NCBI GenBank assembly: GCA_947247005.1
Contig: OX365950.1
Coordinates: 6,460,720 to 6,524,719, forward strand
Source of the DNA: Spisula solida
Lineage: Eukaryota > Mollusca > Bivalvia > Venerida > Mactridae
DNA length: 64,000 nucleotides
Reading direction: 5' to 3'
Below the pieces are notes generated by a model. The model had not been told where the DNA came from. It saw only the letters and a program-made list of their open reading frames with translations, and did not search any database. Every line of letters begins with the position of its first letter. Position 1 is the first letter of the stretch. Below, one piece after another: positions 1 to 11,559 of this stretch. A program made the translations under genes and the position numbers.

Positions 1-1320
1 TCATTTTGTTGACATTTTACTTATATTATCGATAGAATACTACGCAAACCATTCGTTTCAAAACTCTAAGACAATGCCTGAAGAGCTTTCACCCCCATCA
101 AAGCCATGCACTTGTCATTAACAGACATAAAGGATCACCAGGTATGTAATATATTCCTTGATGAAAATAACCACTAAACATTCGTGATTCTTGGTGAAAT
201 AGGCGATGGAATACAGCCTTACATGAATCTGGGTTATATTTATAACATACAATTCGTATAATGGGGTTTTATGGCCCTGTCAAGTAATTTAATTTTCTGC
301 CTTAGTCGTTAGCTTAAGTCTCTGATCTCTGCCTCTGCGTTAGCATTAATATTTAACGCTCTGCCTTTGTCGTTATCATTCGAAAAACAGAACTGCCTAT
401 TTCGTTAGCATTTTTTTGTACCTCGTTCAATTTAAACCTCTGTATCTTCACAGAAAATGCACATTTTCCAATATATTGAGGAAGGATTGAAGTTTGTATT
501 CAACGTTTTAGAATTGTTCCAAACCACGAATTAAGTTGAGAATTCAATGTCAAAGGCGATAGTTTCGAACTTTTGGCAAACATCGCATACCTAAAACCTG
601 TTTACTCGATTAATATGGCATTTGTGGGCACATATATTGTATAATACTTGTTGTTAATTCATCGCCTCAATCATATATGTAAGTGATCACTCTCACAAGC
701 AACGCAAAACACATATAAAATAACAAATACTTACCTTACTCAAGTAACACAAAACGCGTGTGTCTCTGCCTTCGACATACAGCACTGCCTTACACACAGC
801 GGGTTGTACGGTGTGGCGCTTGATGGTTCCCAAATTTGCATCGTAGAGCCGTTACATGCCCGTCGTACGACAAATGACCCCTCCGCATAATTACCCTCTC
901 CAGAAATACGTCGGTACATTTCGAAGCAGATTCACAAGTGTCGTAGGACAAAAAATCATACGACAATAGTGAAAGGGGTTTTAACCAGCTTCAAGAGTAG
1001 AGACGAAAATAAATGCAGCATTTCTTGTAAATTGCTTAGCTTTAATCATTATAATTTTGTAGAGTTGTCAAAAATCAAGCGCCTTATTCACGATATCGAC
1101 ATTACAGGATCATAAAACCCGTCTTCTGGGATTACGGAATGAATTGATCGTCAATGTGCGAACTATTTCGAATATACATCGGAAGGGGGGCTGTATATAG
1201 CGTATAGGGCAACGAGGCACTTCTAGATGGTCTTACTTGAAAACAATGACAATACTGTAACATGAGGTACCTCAGTTACTTAATAATTTACCAATAGTCC
1301 AGATGCCAGCCAGTCATGTT
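1..1320. other. Non-coding stretch, nothing recognised
   Basis: AT-rich sequence with no reading frame of interest and no repeat family that I can align to the rest of the window. A good splice-donor-like string (CCAG|GTATGT) lies near 138-145, with one frame open upstream of it for about 95 bases. The acceptor side is weak and the peptide has no recognisable motif, so it is not called as an exon. Confidence 0.4.
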
Positions 1321-1321
1321 T

Positions 1322-1505
1322 AAATGATGAACCTAACTTTGGAGTATGCACACAATGTTTTGGTACCAAAATGTTCAGGAGGATGTCTCCTCTGAGAATC
1401 TGTTGTATAACACCTTGTGACCCTGGAGCATTTTCAAAGCTTGCCGCCGAGATGGCCGCCATAAATTGCCAATTTATACACAATATTATGTTTAACTGAG
1501 GAAGT
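1322..1505 (+). repeat. Dispersed repeat, copy 1 of 3
   Basis: Shares 'ttggtaccaaaatgttcagg', 'gaatctgttgtat' and 'atggccgccataaatt' with 1850-2050. A third copy lies inverted at about 3020-3150. The copies differ by many substitutions and small indels, so the family is old. No terminal inverted repeats or coding capacity are visible. The short minus-strand ORFs over copies 1 and 2 come from the repeat and are not genes. Confidence 0.7.
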
Positions 1506-1849
1506 TATGAATGAATGCAATGCTTATTGTTTGCATTCATAGTATTCATTTGATGGTGTGTATCAAATCGGCATACTACACTGACCACTATGAGGCCAAG
1601 GTCAATGTCATTTCAAGGTCAAAGTACAAAAACAGCTGTAAAATGTGAGATTATGCTCTACCTTTGTACTACAATATATATTTTGTTTGTATATTGTATC
1701 ATTTAATTGGGATAGAAAAGTTGTAGAAGTTTTGGTAAGAACATGTATCTCTTATTCCAAGAACTGTATTTACTTCAGCATATTATAACTTTGTGAAAAT
1801 AACCATTTTATGCATGTCCATGATGTCCGAGATGACATTCTTTGTAAAA

Positions 1850-2055
1850 TTTCTGATTCGGTATTTCATTTGGAGTATGTACAAGAAAAGCTTTGGTACC
1901 AAAATGTTCAGGAAGATGTCCACTCTCAGAATCTGTTGTATGACACCTTGTCACCCTTGAGCATTGTCCAAGATGGCTACCAAGAATGGCCGCCATAAAT
2001 TACAAAACCATACATAATTTATGTTCCAGTGAAGAAGTTATGAATGAATGTAAGT
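1850..2055 (+). repeat. Dispersed repeat, copy 2 of 3
   Basis: Same family and orientation as 1322-1505, aligning through 'ggtaccaaaatgttcagga', 'gaatctgttgtatgacacc', 'atggccgccataaatta' and the shared end 'gaagttatgaatgaatg'. The similarity continues past both ends of the small ORFs found here, so it follows the repeat and not a protein. Confidence 0.7.
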
Positions 2056-2059
2056 CTGA

Positions 2060-2900
2060 GGTGACATTACTACTGGATGTACTTGGTGTTGGTTAGTACC
2101 CCTTACAGACTGTTATGGATGTACTACGAGATAATTACTACCCCATAGGCTTGGATGGCTGACGAGGTGGTGATGAATACATATATGGCCATACATGAAT
2201 GTACAAAGTGGTGGTAAGTATCCCATACAGTCTGGTATTGCTGTACTTGGATGTGACACGCACCCCGAGTTTTTGGTTAACTGTAGTTAACGGTGGCGAG
2301 TACACCCATAGGTCATGGGTTGGCAGTCTTGGATGGTGGTGAGTTACCTATAGGGCCTGGCATGGCTGTACTTGATGTTGAAGAGTACTTCAAATACGTG
2401 GGGTGGCTGTCCTGTGTATTGGAAAGTACCCTTTAGTACTTTTCAGTAGTAACAACCTCATAGAGACAGTGATGTCATATCATGGTGGTGAATACCATAC
2501 ACGGGCTCGTTAGAACACCTTTGGGGCTGGTATGTTTGTATTTTGTGAAAGTTAGTACTCCATAGAGCCATGAATGTCTGCACATGATATTGGTGGATAC
2601 CATATAGGGGCTGTGCTGGCTGTAGTTGTTGACGGAGGGTATCCCTTAGGGTCTGATATGGATGTACAGTTACTAAGTGGTAGTGGTTATTCTCTAGAGC
2701 AAGGGGTATCTATATCGATGAAATTGAGTAATTTACAGGGGCTGTGGTGGCTGTACTTAGTGGTGGTGAGTACCCCTCAGAATCTTGAAGACTGTCGTAA
2801 GTGTTGGTGGCTATCCCATACAAGATAAGATGCATTTGCATGATGGTGTTGAGTACTGTGTGGGGGCTGGAATGGCTGTACTTGGGGCTGATGAGCTCGA
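2060..2900 (+). repeat. Degenerate minisatellite
   Basis: About a dozen imperfect direct repeats of roughly 55-65 bp. They carry recurring words such as 'ggctgtacttgg', 'ggtggtgagtacccc' and 'catagggtctgg'. Units vary in length and are heavily mutated. The array lies between copies 2 and 3 of the dispersed repeat. The 84-codon ORF at 2574-2828 is repeat-derived and is not called. Confidence 0.65.
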
Positions 2901-3019
2901 CTAGGGCTGATCATTTTTCTTGTGCGGCAGTGTGTTGGGCACTTCTTCTTTTAAGGATTTCTGACAGCTAAAACTAGGCATTATAGTCATTTAACTGTGG
3001 AAACTGGGTCATTCAGCTA

Positions 3020-3150
3020 GGGCATTCAGTTTTTTGCTCAAGGGTGACAAGGGGTCATATACAACAGATTCTGAGAGGGGACATCCTCCTATACATTTTG
3101 GTACCAACACATTTTGTGCACATTCCAATGTTAGGTTACCCAATCTGGCA
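3020..3150 (-). repeat. Dispersed repeat, copy 3 of 3 (inverted)
   Basis: Reverse complement of the family at 1322-1505 and 1850-2055. It aligns through 'caagggtgacaagg', 'acaacagattctgagagg' and 'cattttggtaccaa'. It is shorter at one end than the other copies. Confidence 0.6.
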
Positions 3151-3199
3151 TCTGGACTACAGGTTACTATCATTCATGCATCGATTCATACGCAGGGTA

Positions 3200-4325
3200 C
3201 GATTTTGGGTACGAAGATCGTAAGTCCGTAAGAGTCAAATTTCATTTGGGTCGCGGAAATAGGTGACCTTTCCTTTTATCGCTATTGTCGCATGTTTTAA
3301 TACATATGTTAGTTGTAATTCGTTTCATTAATGTGTTCCTTGGAACACATTTACCTATATCTTTCACACTACTTCCGCTTATTGACTCGTTCAACAGGAT
3401 TCTGGGATATCTTTGCACCTCGGGGTTACTTAAGGATCCACGTTATGAGCGGCTGTTTCTTCTTCCTAACCAGTACTTACATAATTATACGATGCATTCA
3501 TAAATTCCCCTTAGAAGCCTCGCTGGACTGGCCGGTGAAATTATTACTTATTTGCGTAAAGCTAATTCCCAGTGTGACGTCGCTAGTACATGGTTTCGAC
3601 AGATATGCATGTAAATAAAAATCTAGAATAACCAGTAAATGAACCGCTCTTTAAAAGTCCAAACTGTGTAAAATCTGCGTTGTATATTTAAAACTTTCTA
3701 AATTCTAGGGTTTGCTTTCATTTCTACAGTAAATGTTTATTTTTTCATTTTTTACACATGATACATTCATAAACATTCTCAAAGCAAACTCTTCCCCCCA
3801 GGCCAAATATCTCATTTCAAAGATCTATTTTTAGACCTTTGATCATTTGCATAAAGTCCCATATTCTAAAATAGCTGGAAAATGGTCATATGCGTATGAC
3901 ATCGGTCGGATTATTACTGAAGAAAGCGTATATGACCGAGGTATAACGAATTATAGTTTTCCTTAGACAGGTGCCGCGGTCCGATTGCTTTCTGACGTCG
4001 CAATATACGGACCGGTATTGGCTAATTTACTGGATTCCGTTCCTGTGCAACTTACGCCCGAAACCAGGGAACCAGCGTAAATTGCAAATGGTGGCGTTGA
4101 TTTAAAACACATAGTGTAACATTTTAGCAGATATTTCTCCGAAATAGGTAAGTTGACTATTCAATTTACATTTTTTTGTTCTCAGACATATTTTTACTGT
4201 TGAAGACACGAAGAAATTGATGTTTGAACTTGTTTTTGCTGAGAAATATCCGATCAAATGTGTGATGTCTAATGAATTTAGACTCGTATTTTTGTCCGTC
4301 TTAATCAGTTTTATCATTCCTTTTA
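3200..4325. other. Non-coding stretch
   Basis: No gene or repeat family recognised. Overlapping plus-strand frames of 72 and 95 codons occur at 3285-3618, but they have no motif, no splice context and ordinary base composition. They are treated as chance. Confidence 0.4.
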
Positions 4326-4329
4326 ACTG

Positions 4330-5200
4330 TTAGAATCCGTCAAAATGATGCTCAATTTTTTTGTATGTTCGGCAGAGTTTCAGGGTCATTTTGATGCCTA
4401 GTTTTAGGAAATCGGTCCACAAATAAAAATTGAGCACCATTTTGAATAGACCAATGTTTACTGCTGTTTTAGGCGCCGCCTGGCCAGGTCAGTCTATTGA
4501 ACACCCACTTAGTTGTTTTTACATGAATGAAAATGATGCTCATTTATAATTCAAAGGCAGTAAAGCTTCAGGTTCAATTTGATACATTGTTCAAAGAAAT
4601 CGGTCAAAAACTGCAAAATGCACTAATTTGAATAGGCCCATGTATGGGGTGTTGGGCTATAGGCCACCAGGTTAGCTCAGTCACTTGACACCCAATTGGT
4701 CAATGTTTGCATCCATCATTTTATATTATGTTCAGTAGAGTGGTAGGCTCATTTTGGTGTATAATTTATTGAAATCGGTCAAAAAATGTTGAATGAGCAC
4801 AATTTTTAATTGACATAGAGTATGATGCCACATGCTCAGCACAGCATTTAGGCACCTATTTGGTCAATATTTGTATTAATGAAAATTATTGAGCTATTTA
4901 TTTGAGTTTTACAAAGTCTCAGGTTCATTTTGGTGCATAATTAATTGAAATCGGTCAAAAAATGTAAAATAAGCACCATTTTTTATAGACCGGTGTATAG
5001 GTGGTTTTGTTGAGATGCTATCTGATTAGCTCAGTCAGTACACACACATTTCACTTATTGTCAAATGTTAGCATCAATGAAAGTTATGCTCATTTTCGAG
5101 TTAAGTTCAGTAGCGCTTCAGCTTCATTTTGATGTTTAACTTAATAAAATTGGTCAACAAATAAAAATTGAGCACAATTTAAAGAAAACTAAGTGGGTTG
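4330..5200 (+). repeat. Tandem array of ~180-bp units, about 5 copies
   Basis: The phrase 'gaaatcggtcaaaaa' and its variants recur near 4410, 4594, 4770, 4946 and 5146, a period of about 176-200 bp. Each unit also carries 'aatgatgctcat', 'ttcaggttcattttggtg' and an 'aatagacc' segment. Units are about 70-80 percent alike by eye. No coding frame is conserved across units, so this looks like intronic or satellite-like DNA. Confidence 0.8.
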
Positions 5201-5259
5201 ATGTTAAATTCATTAGGCTGGTATGATGAAATTTGACTTTACTGGTAGTTGTACATGTA

Positions 5260-5850
5260 TCTATTTAATGGTTTACTGCAACAGCCATCAAACTTTGCAG
5301 AAATATCACAACCATGTGTAATTGTACTCCTGGATATGTTGATTCAGATTCATCCAATATTAGCAGAGTTATGGCCCTTGAAGTGCTGAAAAGTTGTGAA
5401 ATTTGGCTTGTGGCACACATATTTTTTAGCTACACTCACATCAAACTTCATAGAAAATTAGAAATGTTGATTAGCCTATGAAGTTGTTCACATGGCTATT
5501 TTAATTAAGATTAATTCAGTTTTAGCAGGGTTATGACCAGATTCATCCAGTATTATCAGAGTTATGGCCCTTGAATTGATGAAAATCTCAAAACTTTGGT
5601 TGTTACAATATAAAAATTGGCTTGCATATATATTTAAAAGTATTTGAGCTACAGCCATGAAAGTTTATATAGATATTGGTCTGCATAATTATGCAGGTAT
5701 GCTCTTGGGTAGTTTGAATTTAATTCAGTTATTATGCCCCCCATCTTTGATGAGGGGGTATATTGCTTTGCACATGTAGGTCTGTCTGTCTGTTGGTCTG
5801 CTGTCGGTAGACTGATTTCTGTTCAATAACTCAAGAACGCTTTTCATGGA
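5260..5850 (+). repeat. Mollusc-type repeat with 'ttatggcccttgaa' phrases
   Basis: Two or three diverged units containing 'cagattcatccaatattagcagagttatggccc' variants (5345-5380, 5545-5575), followed by 'gccccccatctttgatgagggggtatattg' type sequence near 5740. From memory such phrases are frequent in bivalve introns. No element ends can be placed. Confidence 0.55.
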
Positions 5851-6160
5851 GGTTGGTCATCAACAGTAGATGCCCCTCATTGATTTTGAGTTCAGTAAGT
5901 CAAAAGTCACTGTGGCCTTTACCATTTCTGACTACTTGGCTGTCATGGGAGTATAAATGTTTTACAAACATCTCTTGTTGCCCTTGAAATGATGAAACTG
6001 TTCCAACTGATCCATAGAAGGTTTTGGACCTTCTTCTGTCTTAACTACTTGGAGTGGTCACAGGATGTTATGATTATTGTATATAATTAGTTTAATTAAT
6101 TATAACAGCTAGCTCAATAGTTGTTAGGAAGTTGTATTATTTATGGCTTTTCTTTTTCAG

Positions 6161-6300
6161 CTAAACTTCTTGATTAAAGCTGTAAATGAAACAACTGGAC
6201 CAAATGCAACACAACTAATATGTAATCTATGGTTAAATGGTCACCACAGGGACATGGAACTTGAGCAATGGATTTTTCATACATTCAGATACTTGTCCAG
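6161..6300 (+). CDS. Internal coding exon of an unidentified gene
   Basis: A 140-bp segment bounded by a strong acceptor (polypyrimidine 'tcttttttcag'-like tract ending at 6160) and a strong donor (CCAG|GTAAGA at 6300/6301). One frame is open throughout, starting LNFLIKAVNETTGPNATQ and continuing QLICNLWLNGHHRDMELEQW, then ending at two bases of an arginine codon. The composition (Trp, His, Cys and a charged Glu/Asp/Arg patch) looks like a real globular domain and not translated intron. The phase-2 end fits the acceptor at 7516/7517, which keeps the frame to a stop. I do not recognise the family. Upstream exons were not found in the window and may lie beyond its left edge. Confidence 0.6.
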
Positions 6301-7516
6301 GTAAGAGGTTGCCAACTTCAGTAGCATTTTTCAAGTTCAGATCCTTAGGTCATATATATAATAATGCTGTTTTCGCATATCAAAACTTTCTCATTCATTT
6401 CACCAATTATTCCAATCATAATACTAATCATTTATAAATATACATCCATGCTCATGGCAAGGCTGCCGGGTGAGCGTTTGGTTGACTCTGGCTTAGATGA
6501 GATGAAGAGACATGGAAGTCAGCTTAGATGGATCAATGGATGATCACCACTGTTTACATCACTATCAAAAGGATGTTCTGAGTTAAAGGGCGAAACAACT
6601 AGCTGATGACAGATGTACCCTCGGCTGATGATGTCTATGTTGATTGCTCTAACTTCTGTATTAAATGCACATAAATATAGAACAATAATTTTATTCCATA
6701 TCCTTTGACTCTGTAGATTTCTTGAATTTTTTTAGTCTAGAAAGAATGTGTATTTAAGAGAAAATATACAAAATGTTGTTTGTATTCATTACAGTATTAG
6801 CAGGGTTATGGAACATGAATTAATGAAACTCCTTCTTGGATGGTACAGATAGACCATCGAATGGGACATCAAGGTATTTGATTCAAGTTTATAAGTTGTC
6901 AGTGTATTAAGTAACCTTTGACTCCATGGAGACACGTTTTGATGCATCTATCATACTCCATGCATGAGCATATTTATACATTTGGATGCATTAATGTCAT
7001 ACAGTATGTATGTGAAAATAGTGAGCACGGTATCAATATGCAGTAAACCCCCTTAAAACATTGTTTGCGGGGGTATAAAGACTTAATATTGAGTTTAAAC
7101 ACCTTGTTCAAGTGGAGCATTTTGGATTATTCTTGCTCAGAGAAATTAAGCACTGGCGTAAACAGGGGTCAAACCCTGGGACCCTCAATCCTGAAGTGTG
7201 CACCCAACCTCTAGGCCAACACTCAAAGTTTGTTTTATTATTGAGTTGTTCTTTAGATGAGGTTTAAAAAACGATTCACTGTAATGTAGTAAGTAGACCT
7301 GGGATCTATGCAGGGAAGAGTAAATGTTCATGTGGTTATACTAACTATGTTATTATGTTCACTTCAACTTGCTGGTAAATTTAAATAGAAGCAGTTACTT
7401 TAAAGTAATTGACTAAAATCAAACTAATGTCATGATCAATGTATGATGCTTTCATTATAGTTTCATATAACTGATTTTGTATGTTTTGAATGTTTAAGAA
7501 ATGTTTGATATTTCAG
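6301..7516 (+). other. Probable intron between the two exons
   Basis: Begins GTAAGA and ends 'gatatttcag'. It holds a tRNA-like segment on the minus strand (7158-7226) and mollusc-type phrases such as 'ggttatggaacatgaattaatgaaac' near 6800. The frame opened at 6237 continues into the intron but has no support after the donor. Confidence 0.5.
7158..7226 (-). repeat. tRNA-like retroposon fragment
   Basis: Read on the minus strand it has an internal promoter A-box-like word TGGCCTAGAGG, and about 30 bases later a B-box-like word GGGTTTGACCCC. Stems are poorly conserved, so this is a tRNA-derived SINE or tRNA pseudogene and not a working tRNA. Confidence 0.45.
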
Positions 7517-7586
7517 GTCTTATCAGGAGTTTCTTAGAATCAGTGTAGCCAGTTATTGTTGCAGTTTCAACCACATTTATATTTGA
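7517..7586 (+). CDS. Probable last coding exon of the same gene
   Basis: Follows an acceptor 'gatatttcag'. Joined in phase 2 to the exon ending at 6300, the frame stays open for 22 codons (SYQEFLRISVASYCC...) and then meets TGA at 7584-7586. The continuing frame supports the pairing, but 22 codons is short enough for chance. A polyadenylation signal lies 325 bases downstream. Confidence 0.45.
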
Positions 7587-7910
7587 AGTCAAAGTGAAGA
7601 AAATAGTTCTATCCTGACGGATTCAGCCAACCAATTCAATCTGTTAGACATACTTTTCCCGATTAACGTGTCCACTAAAATACTGCTTTTTGTAACATAT
7701 TATGTACAGTGACATTATACATGAGATACCTCATAAATTCATGAATTCAAATTGTCTTGATTTAATATTTAAATTTACACATTATGTAGAAGATATGTGT
7801 TGATTCTGTGGCAAGATCGAAATTTATTTCAGCGAGTGATCACAGAAATCAATATTTTCAAGAATTGAGTAGCCAGGAGTGAAAATGTATTATTCTGTGA
7901 AAACGAGTGA

Positions 7911-7916
7911 AATAAA
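7911..7916 (+). terminator. Candidate polyadenylation signal
   Basis: AATAAA in 'gtgaaataaagtttg', about 325 bp after the stop of the two-exon gene. It fits a modest 3' UTR. The region is AT-rich, so the match alone is weak evidence. Confidence 0.3.
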
Positions 7917-7929
7917 GTTTGATCTTTCA

Positions 7930-8597
7930 CCAAAAGTCAACAGATTTTCTGTTTATTATATGCTTCAATTTCTCGTTTCATGGTACATTAATTGGGTTAA
8001 TTGGGAAAATGACGATGAAATTAGAATGTCACACAATCTGACAATAATTATTATGGCGTCTATAATGACGCCATTTCTTTGTCTGTATGGTAATGGAACC
8101 AGCTTCTAAAACAGTGAAAATGACAAAATCGTAATTTCACTGTTATTTTCAATGATAAATCTCCATAATCCATTGATAGCAAATAATAAATTGAATGTAA
8201 TCCTTAAGAATGTTAAATATAAATATTTAAATGACACATGCTGGTAACCACATTTTTATGCTCCCACCAAATATTTAGCCTTGGTTTCAAACTTGGCATA
8301 ATTGTTAACCATCAAAACACCTTACATTGTCATGCCTATCCATTAATACCCATGTTATATAGTAACACAAATTAACATATTGGGACTGATTATGGCCATC
8401 ATGCATTTGATTATCACCTATCCACCTGGGCCGCAATCTCACTATCAGAATTGGACTGTTTAAACAGGTGCACATTACGTTATCCATGTAAATGTGATGT
8501 CACATGGGAGCCAAAATGACGCACGTTGTCTACATGTAAGATTTCTTTAACAGTTTGATTTACTGTTTGAATGCAGACTTGTTTTTGTGGCTTGATC
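7930..8597. other. Non-coding stretch
   Basis: Low-complexity AT-rich DNA with no gene or element ends recognised. The 60-codon minus-strand frame at 8305-8487 has no supporting feature. Confidence 0.4.
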
Positions 8598-8599
8598 TA

Positions 8600-8832
8600 C
8601 AGGATGTTCAAAAAGTTAGTTCTCAAATTTTAAATTCATACTAAATTTTATCTGAGCCATGTACGCAGTGCACAATTTCAATTTCTTACACAAATAGCTT
8701 CATTAATGCGCGGAAGATTAGAGCAATGGTAGAAAACTCTGGAATGTAACCTGAAAATTGTACATTCTACTGACATCAGTAAAATAAACTATCGAAACTT
8801 AAATATTGAGAACAAACTTTGTTAACACCCTG
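8600..8832. mobile_element. Mariner-type MITE, 233 bp, TA target duplication
   Basis: Begins CAGGATGTTCAAAAAGTTAG and ends with the inverted counterpart (...AAAGTTTGTTCTCAA... read inward, finishing ACACCCTG). The two ends can be aligned for about 28-38 bp with a few mismatches. TA dinucleotides sit directly outside at 8598-8599 and 8833-8834. This structure is that of a non-autonomous Tc1/mariner element. There is no internal coding capacity. Confidence 0.8.
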
Positions 8833-8879
8833 TAGTTATGTATACGCATGCAGATAGTCATTGTGACCAAGTTTCATAA

Positions 8880-9010
8880 TGAATAGCCTAAAGTTGTGTT
8901 TTGCAGACTAGTAGTGTGTCACAAGCACACAGGAACAGTTTGATGAGGGACTAAGAGCACTCACAATAGCTCACACCATGTCACTTTGTGACAAGCGAGC
9001 TAAAAATATA
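8880..9010 (-). repeat. Fragment of the 'gctcac...cacaaagtg' repeat family
   Basis: Contains 'gtcactttgtgacaagcgagct', the inverted form of the start of the element at 10553-11035. It is only a fragment, and a reliable far end cannot be placed. Confidence 0.45.
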
Positions 9011-9334
9011 TTGTTCTAAACATCAATTTTCATGACAAAAATTTATTTTCAACGAAAGCACATGTTTACATAATAACACATTTATCAATCAAATACTTGA
9101 ACAAGACAGCATCCTAGATTTCATTAAAAAACATTCTAACCAAGAATCATGAATTTCCACTTCACAATGCAGCCTATAATTATTGCATCATAACACACAG
9201 TTTTTCTATGACTTGGTTTTTGATTGCAGGAGCCCATTGCCTAACCAAATGGCTACCGAGCACTTGATAGCGTTATGCTAGAAAACGGCTTGCTTCAACA
9301 AGAGGATCATAGATCCTGGGGCGCTCACCTGCTA

Positions 9335-9775
9335 AACATGGCCAAACTTTGAAGTTGACCTTAAGGTCATCAAGATGAACATTTTGACTAAACTTGATGA
9401 AGGTTAAAGCAAAACTGAGGCATCCAGAGTGTTAAAAAGGTTTTGCTATTATTTGACATATTGACTTAGTTTTTTAGCCACATGACCCAACTTCAAACGT
9501 GACCGTAAGGTCATCAAGATAACATTTTGACCAAAGAAGTTGAAGATTAAAGCAAAAATATTGCCTCAAGAGTGTTAATAAGGTTTTTCTATTATTTGAC
9601 CTATTGACCTAGTTTTTGACCCCCACATAACCCAACTTCTAACTTGACCTTAGGGTCGCCAAGATAAACATTTTGACCACACTTCATGAAGATAAAAGCA
9701 AAAATTGTGGACGCAGAGTGTTAACAAGGTTTTCCTATTATTTGACCTTTTGACCTAGTTTTTGACCCCATATGA
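9335..9775 (+). repeat. Tandem array of ~130-bp units, about 3.3 copies
   Basis: The phrases 'gaccttaaggtcatcaagat', 'aacattttgacc', 'gaagattaaagcaaaa', 'agagtgttaacaaggtttt' and 'tatttgacctattgacctag' recur in order three times. The units are diverged. This type of array (toxin-neutral, non-coding) is common in bivalve genomes as far as I recall. Confidence 0.75.
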
Positions 9776-9789
9776 AGCGTTACATAGCA

Positions 9790-9960
9790 GATGAAGCTAA
9801 ATATTTATATGCTACCTGCGAGTGCTACCGAAGCGGTACGTTGCATAAGAAATCACTCGGTAGTGCTTGCCTAGCAGTGCTTGCTGGTAGCGTGTCGTTG
9901 CATATTTGATGTAGTAAAGTGCTACAAAAAAGCACTTTGCAGTGCCTTACTTAGGCAATG
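9790..9960. repeat. Short inverted-repeat cluster with 'gctaccgaagcg' words
   Basis: Related words in both orientations (gagtgctaccgaagcggtac, actcggtagtgcttgc, cagtgcttgctggtagc) make a complex imperfect hairpin. A similar arrangement with 'cgctaccgagcgctttc' occurs at 34660-34800. This is probably a foldback-type MITE family; the ends are not clear. Confidence 0.4.
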
Positions 9961-10239
9961 GGCTCCATGTGATACAAAATTTATTTCGATACCACACAAA
10001 CATTCACAATTTGTGACAAACTTCATAAACAAGATGTGTCTGATTCCCCTGATAACAAGGAAGTAACTCCAAGAGCAATAACTCTTCCAAGAATTATTAT
10101 CCCAGAAAAAAACAGACAAGAACTATCACTGAATGTGATGAATACCCCCAGATACTGCTTTACAGTTTCGCAAGCATCAGAAGTCCAAATTATGCTGATT
10201 TGCAAAACTTAGTCTAGGTTTTTTGACCATTCATAGTTT

Positions 10240-10552
10240 TGTTCAAGGGCATCCATAATCAAAACCAATCCAACCATTATGTGTCAATGTTAAGTACAAC
10301 TAGGCTTGGTACTGGGATGTCAATGGTACCCAGAAATAACATGGACAAAATGAACAAGTGCCAAAATGTCACAAAATACGTTTGTCTGAAAAAAAACAAC
10401 AATCCCAACTTGGCCTTTAAACATTTTTGGTAATTAAAGGGCCATAACCCAATATATGGTCGATTATTGAACTTGGTATAGATAAAATGACCATTATAAA
10501 CAATGTGAACAAGTTTGAAGATGATCAGATGACAAGACAAATTTCACATTTT
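10240..10552 (+). repeat. Mollusc-type repeat, 'gggccataaccc' family
   Basis: Contains 'ttaaagggccataacccaatatatggtc' followed by 'gaacttggtatagat...gaccattataaacaatgtgaacaagtttgaagatgatcagatga'. The same order of words recurs four times between 11050 and 11520. The ORFs here on both strands are repeat-derived. Confidence 0.6.
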
Positions 10553-11035
10553 TAGCTCACCTGTCACAAAGTGAATGAGTGAACTTTTGTGATCACTCTT
10601 CGTCCGTCAACAATTTGCTTGTGTAGACACTAGAGGTCTAATCTTTTGGCCTTATTTTTATGAAACTTGGTCACTATGATCATCTCAACAAAATCTAGGC
10701 CAAATTTGATATTGGGTCATCCAGGGTCAAAAACTAGGTCACAAGGTCAAATCATTGTGAAGTCACTAGAGGTCACAATTTTGAATTTATCTTTATGAAA
10801 CTTTGTCACAATGATTATTTAACGCAATCTAGGTCAAGTTTGATATGGGTCATCTGGGGTCAAAAACTAGGTCACTAGATCAAATTATAGGAAATCCTTG
10901 TGTAGTCACAAGAGGTTTATTTTAGCCTTATCTTTATGAAACTTTGTCACAATAATCATCTCAACAAAATCTAGACCAAGTGCAATGTCACTAGGACAAA
11001 TCACAGGGCTTGCATGCACTACTACGACAGGTGAG
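10553..11035 (+). repeat. Element with 'agctcacctgtc' inverted ends and internal tandem units
   Basis: Starts 'tagctcacctgtcacaaagtg' and ends 'acaggtgagcgacctagggc', so the outer 12 bases are inverted copies (AGCTCACCTGTC against GACAGGTGAGCG). Inside are about three units of roughly 125 bp built on 'ggtcaaaaactaggtcac' and 'atctttatgaaactttgtcacaatgat'. This is a family I recognise as widespread in bivalves, possibly a MITE with an expanded core. Confidence 0.6.
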
Positions 11036-11039
11036 CGAC

Positions 11040-11525
11040 CTAGGGCTCTTGTTTAATTAAAGGCCCATAACCCAAGCAGGCATAGACTGATTTGGCCTAT
11101 AATTGAACTTGGCCTTGATATTATGCACATGAACATTGTCATTAAGTTTGAGGATGATCTGATGAATACTGTTTGAACTAGAGTACAGACAAGGTCAATT
11201 TTTTTGGTAATTTTTAGGACCATAACCCATGAAGGCCAGAGCCGATTTGGCCTCTAATTGAACTTGGGTAATATATTATGCCCATAAGGATTCTCACCAA
11301 GTTTAAAGATAATCAGATGAAAACTGTTTGAGTTATAGTACAGACAAGGCCAATTTCACAATTTTTGGTAATTGAAGACCATAACCCTTGAAGGCCTATG
11401 GTGATAATCGAACTTGGCTTAGATATTATGCCAATTAACATTGTCACCAAGTTTTGAAGACGATCAGATAAAAATGGTTTGCGTTAGTGTACAGACAAAT
11501 TAGTGGACGTCAACACCCAACCACC
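11040..11525 (+). repeat. Tandem array of ~120-bp 'cataaccc' units
   Basis: Four diverged units with the order 'ggcccataaccc...gatttggcctataattgaacttggc...atattatgc...acattgtcaccaagtttgaagatgatcagatgaaaactgtttgagttatagtacagacaaggtcaat'. It continues the family seen at 10240-10552. Confidence 0.7.
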
Positions 11526-11559
11526 CAGCCAAGGGTGTTCCAATAATACATCCCGTTTT

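Noticed and set aside
41..139. Possible exon ending at CCAG|GTATGT
   Set aside because: One frame is open for about 95 bases, but the acceptor is weak, the peptide has no recognisable feature and no partner exon was found.
3285..3618. Overlapping 72- and 95-codon frames
   Set aside because: No motif, no splice or start context and ordinary composition. Frames of this size are expected by chance in 64 kb.
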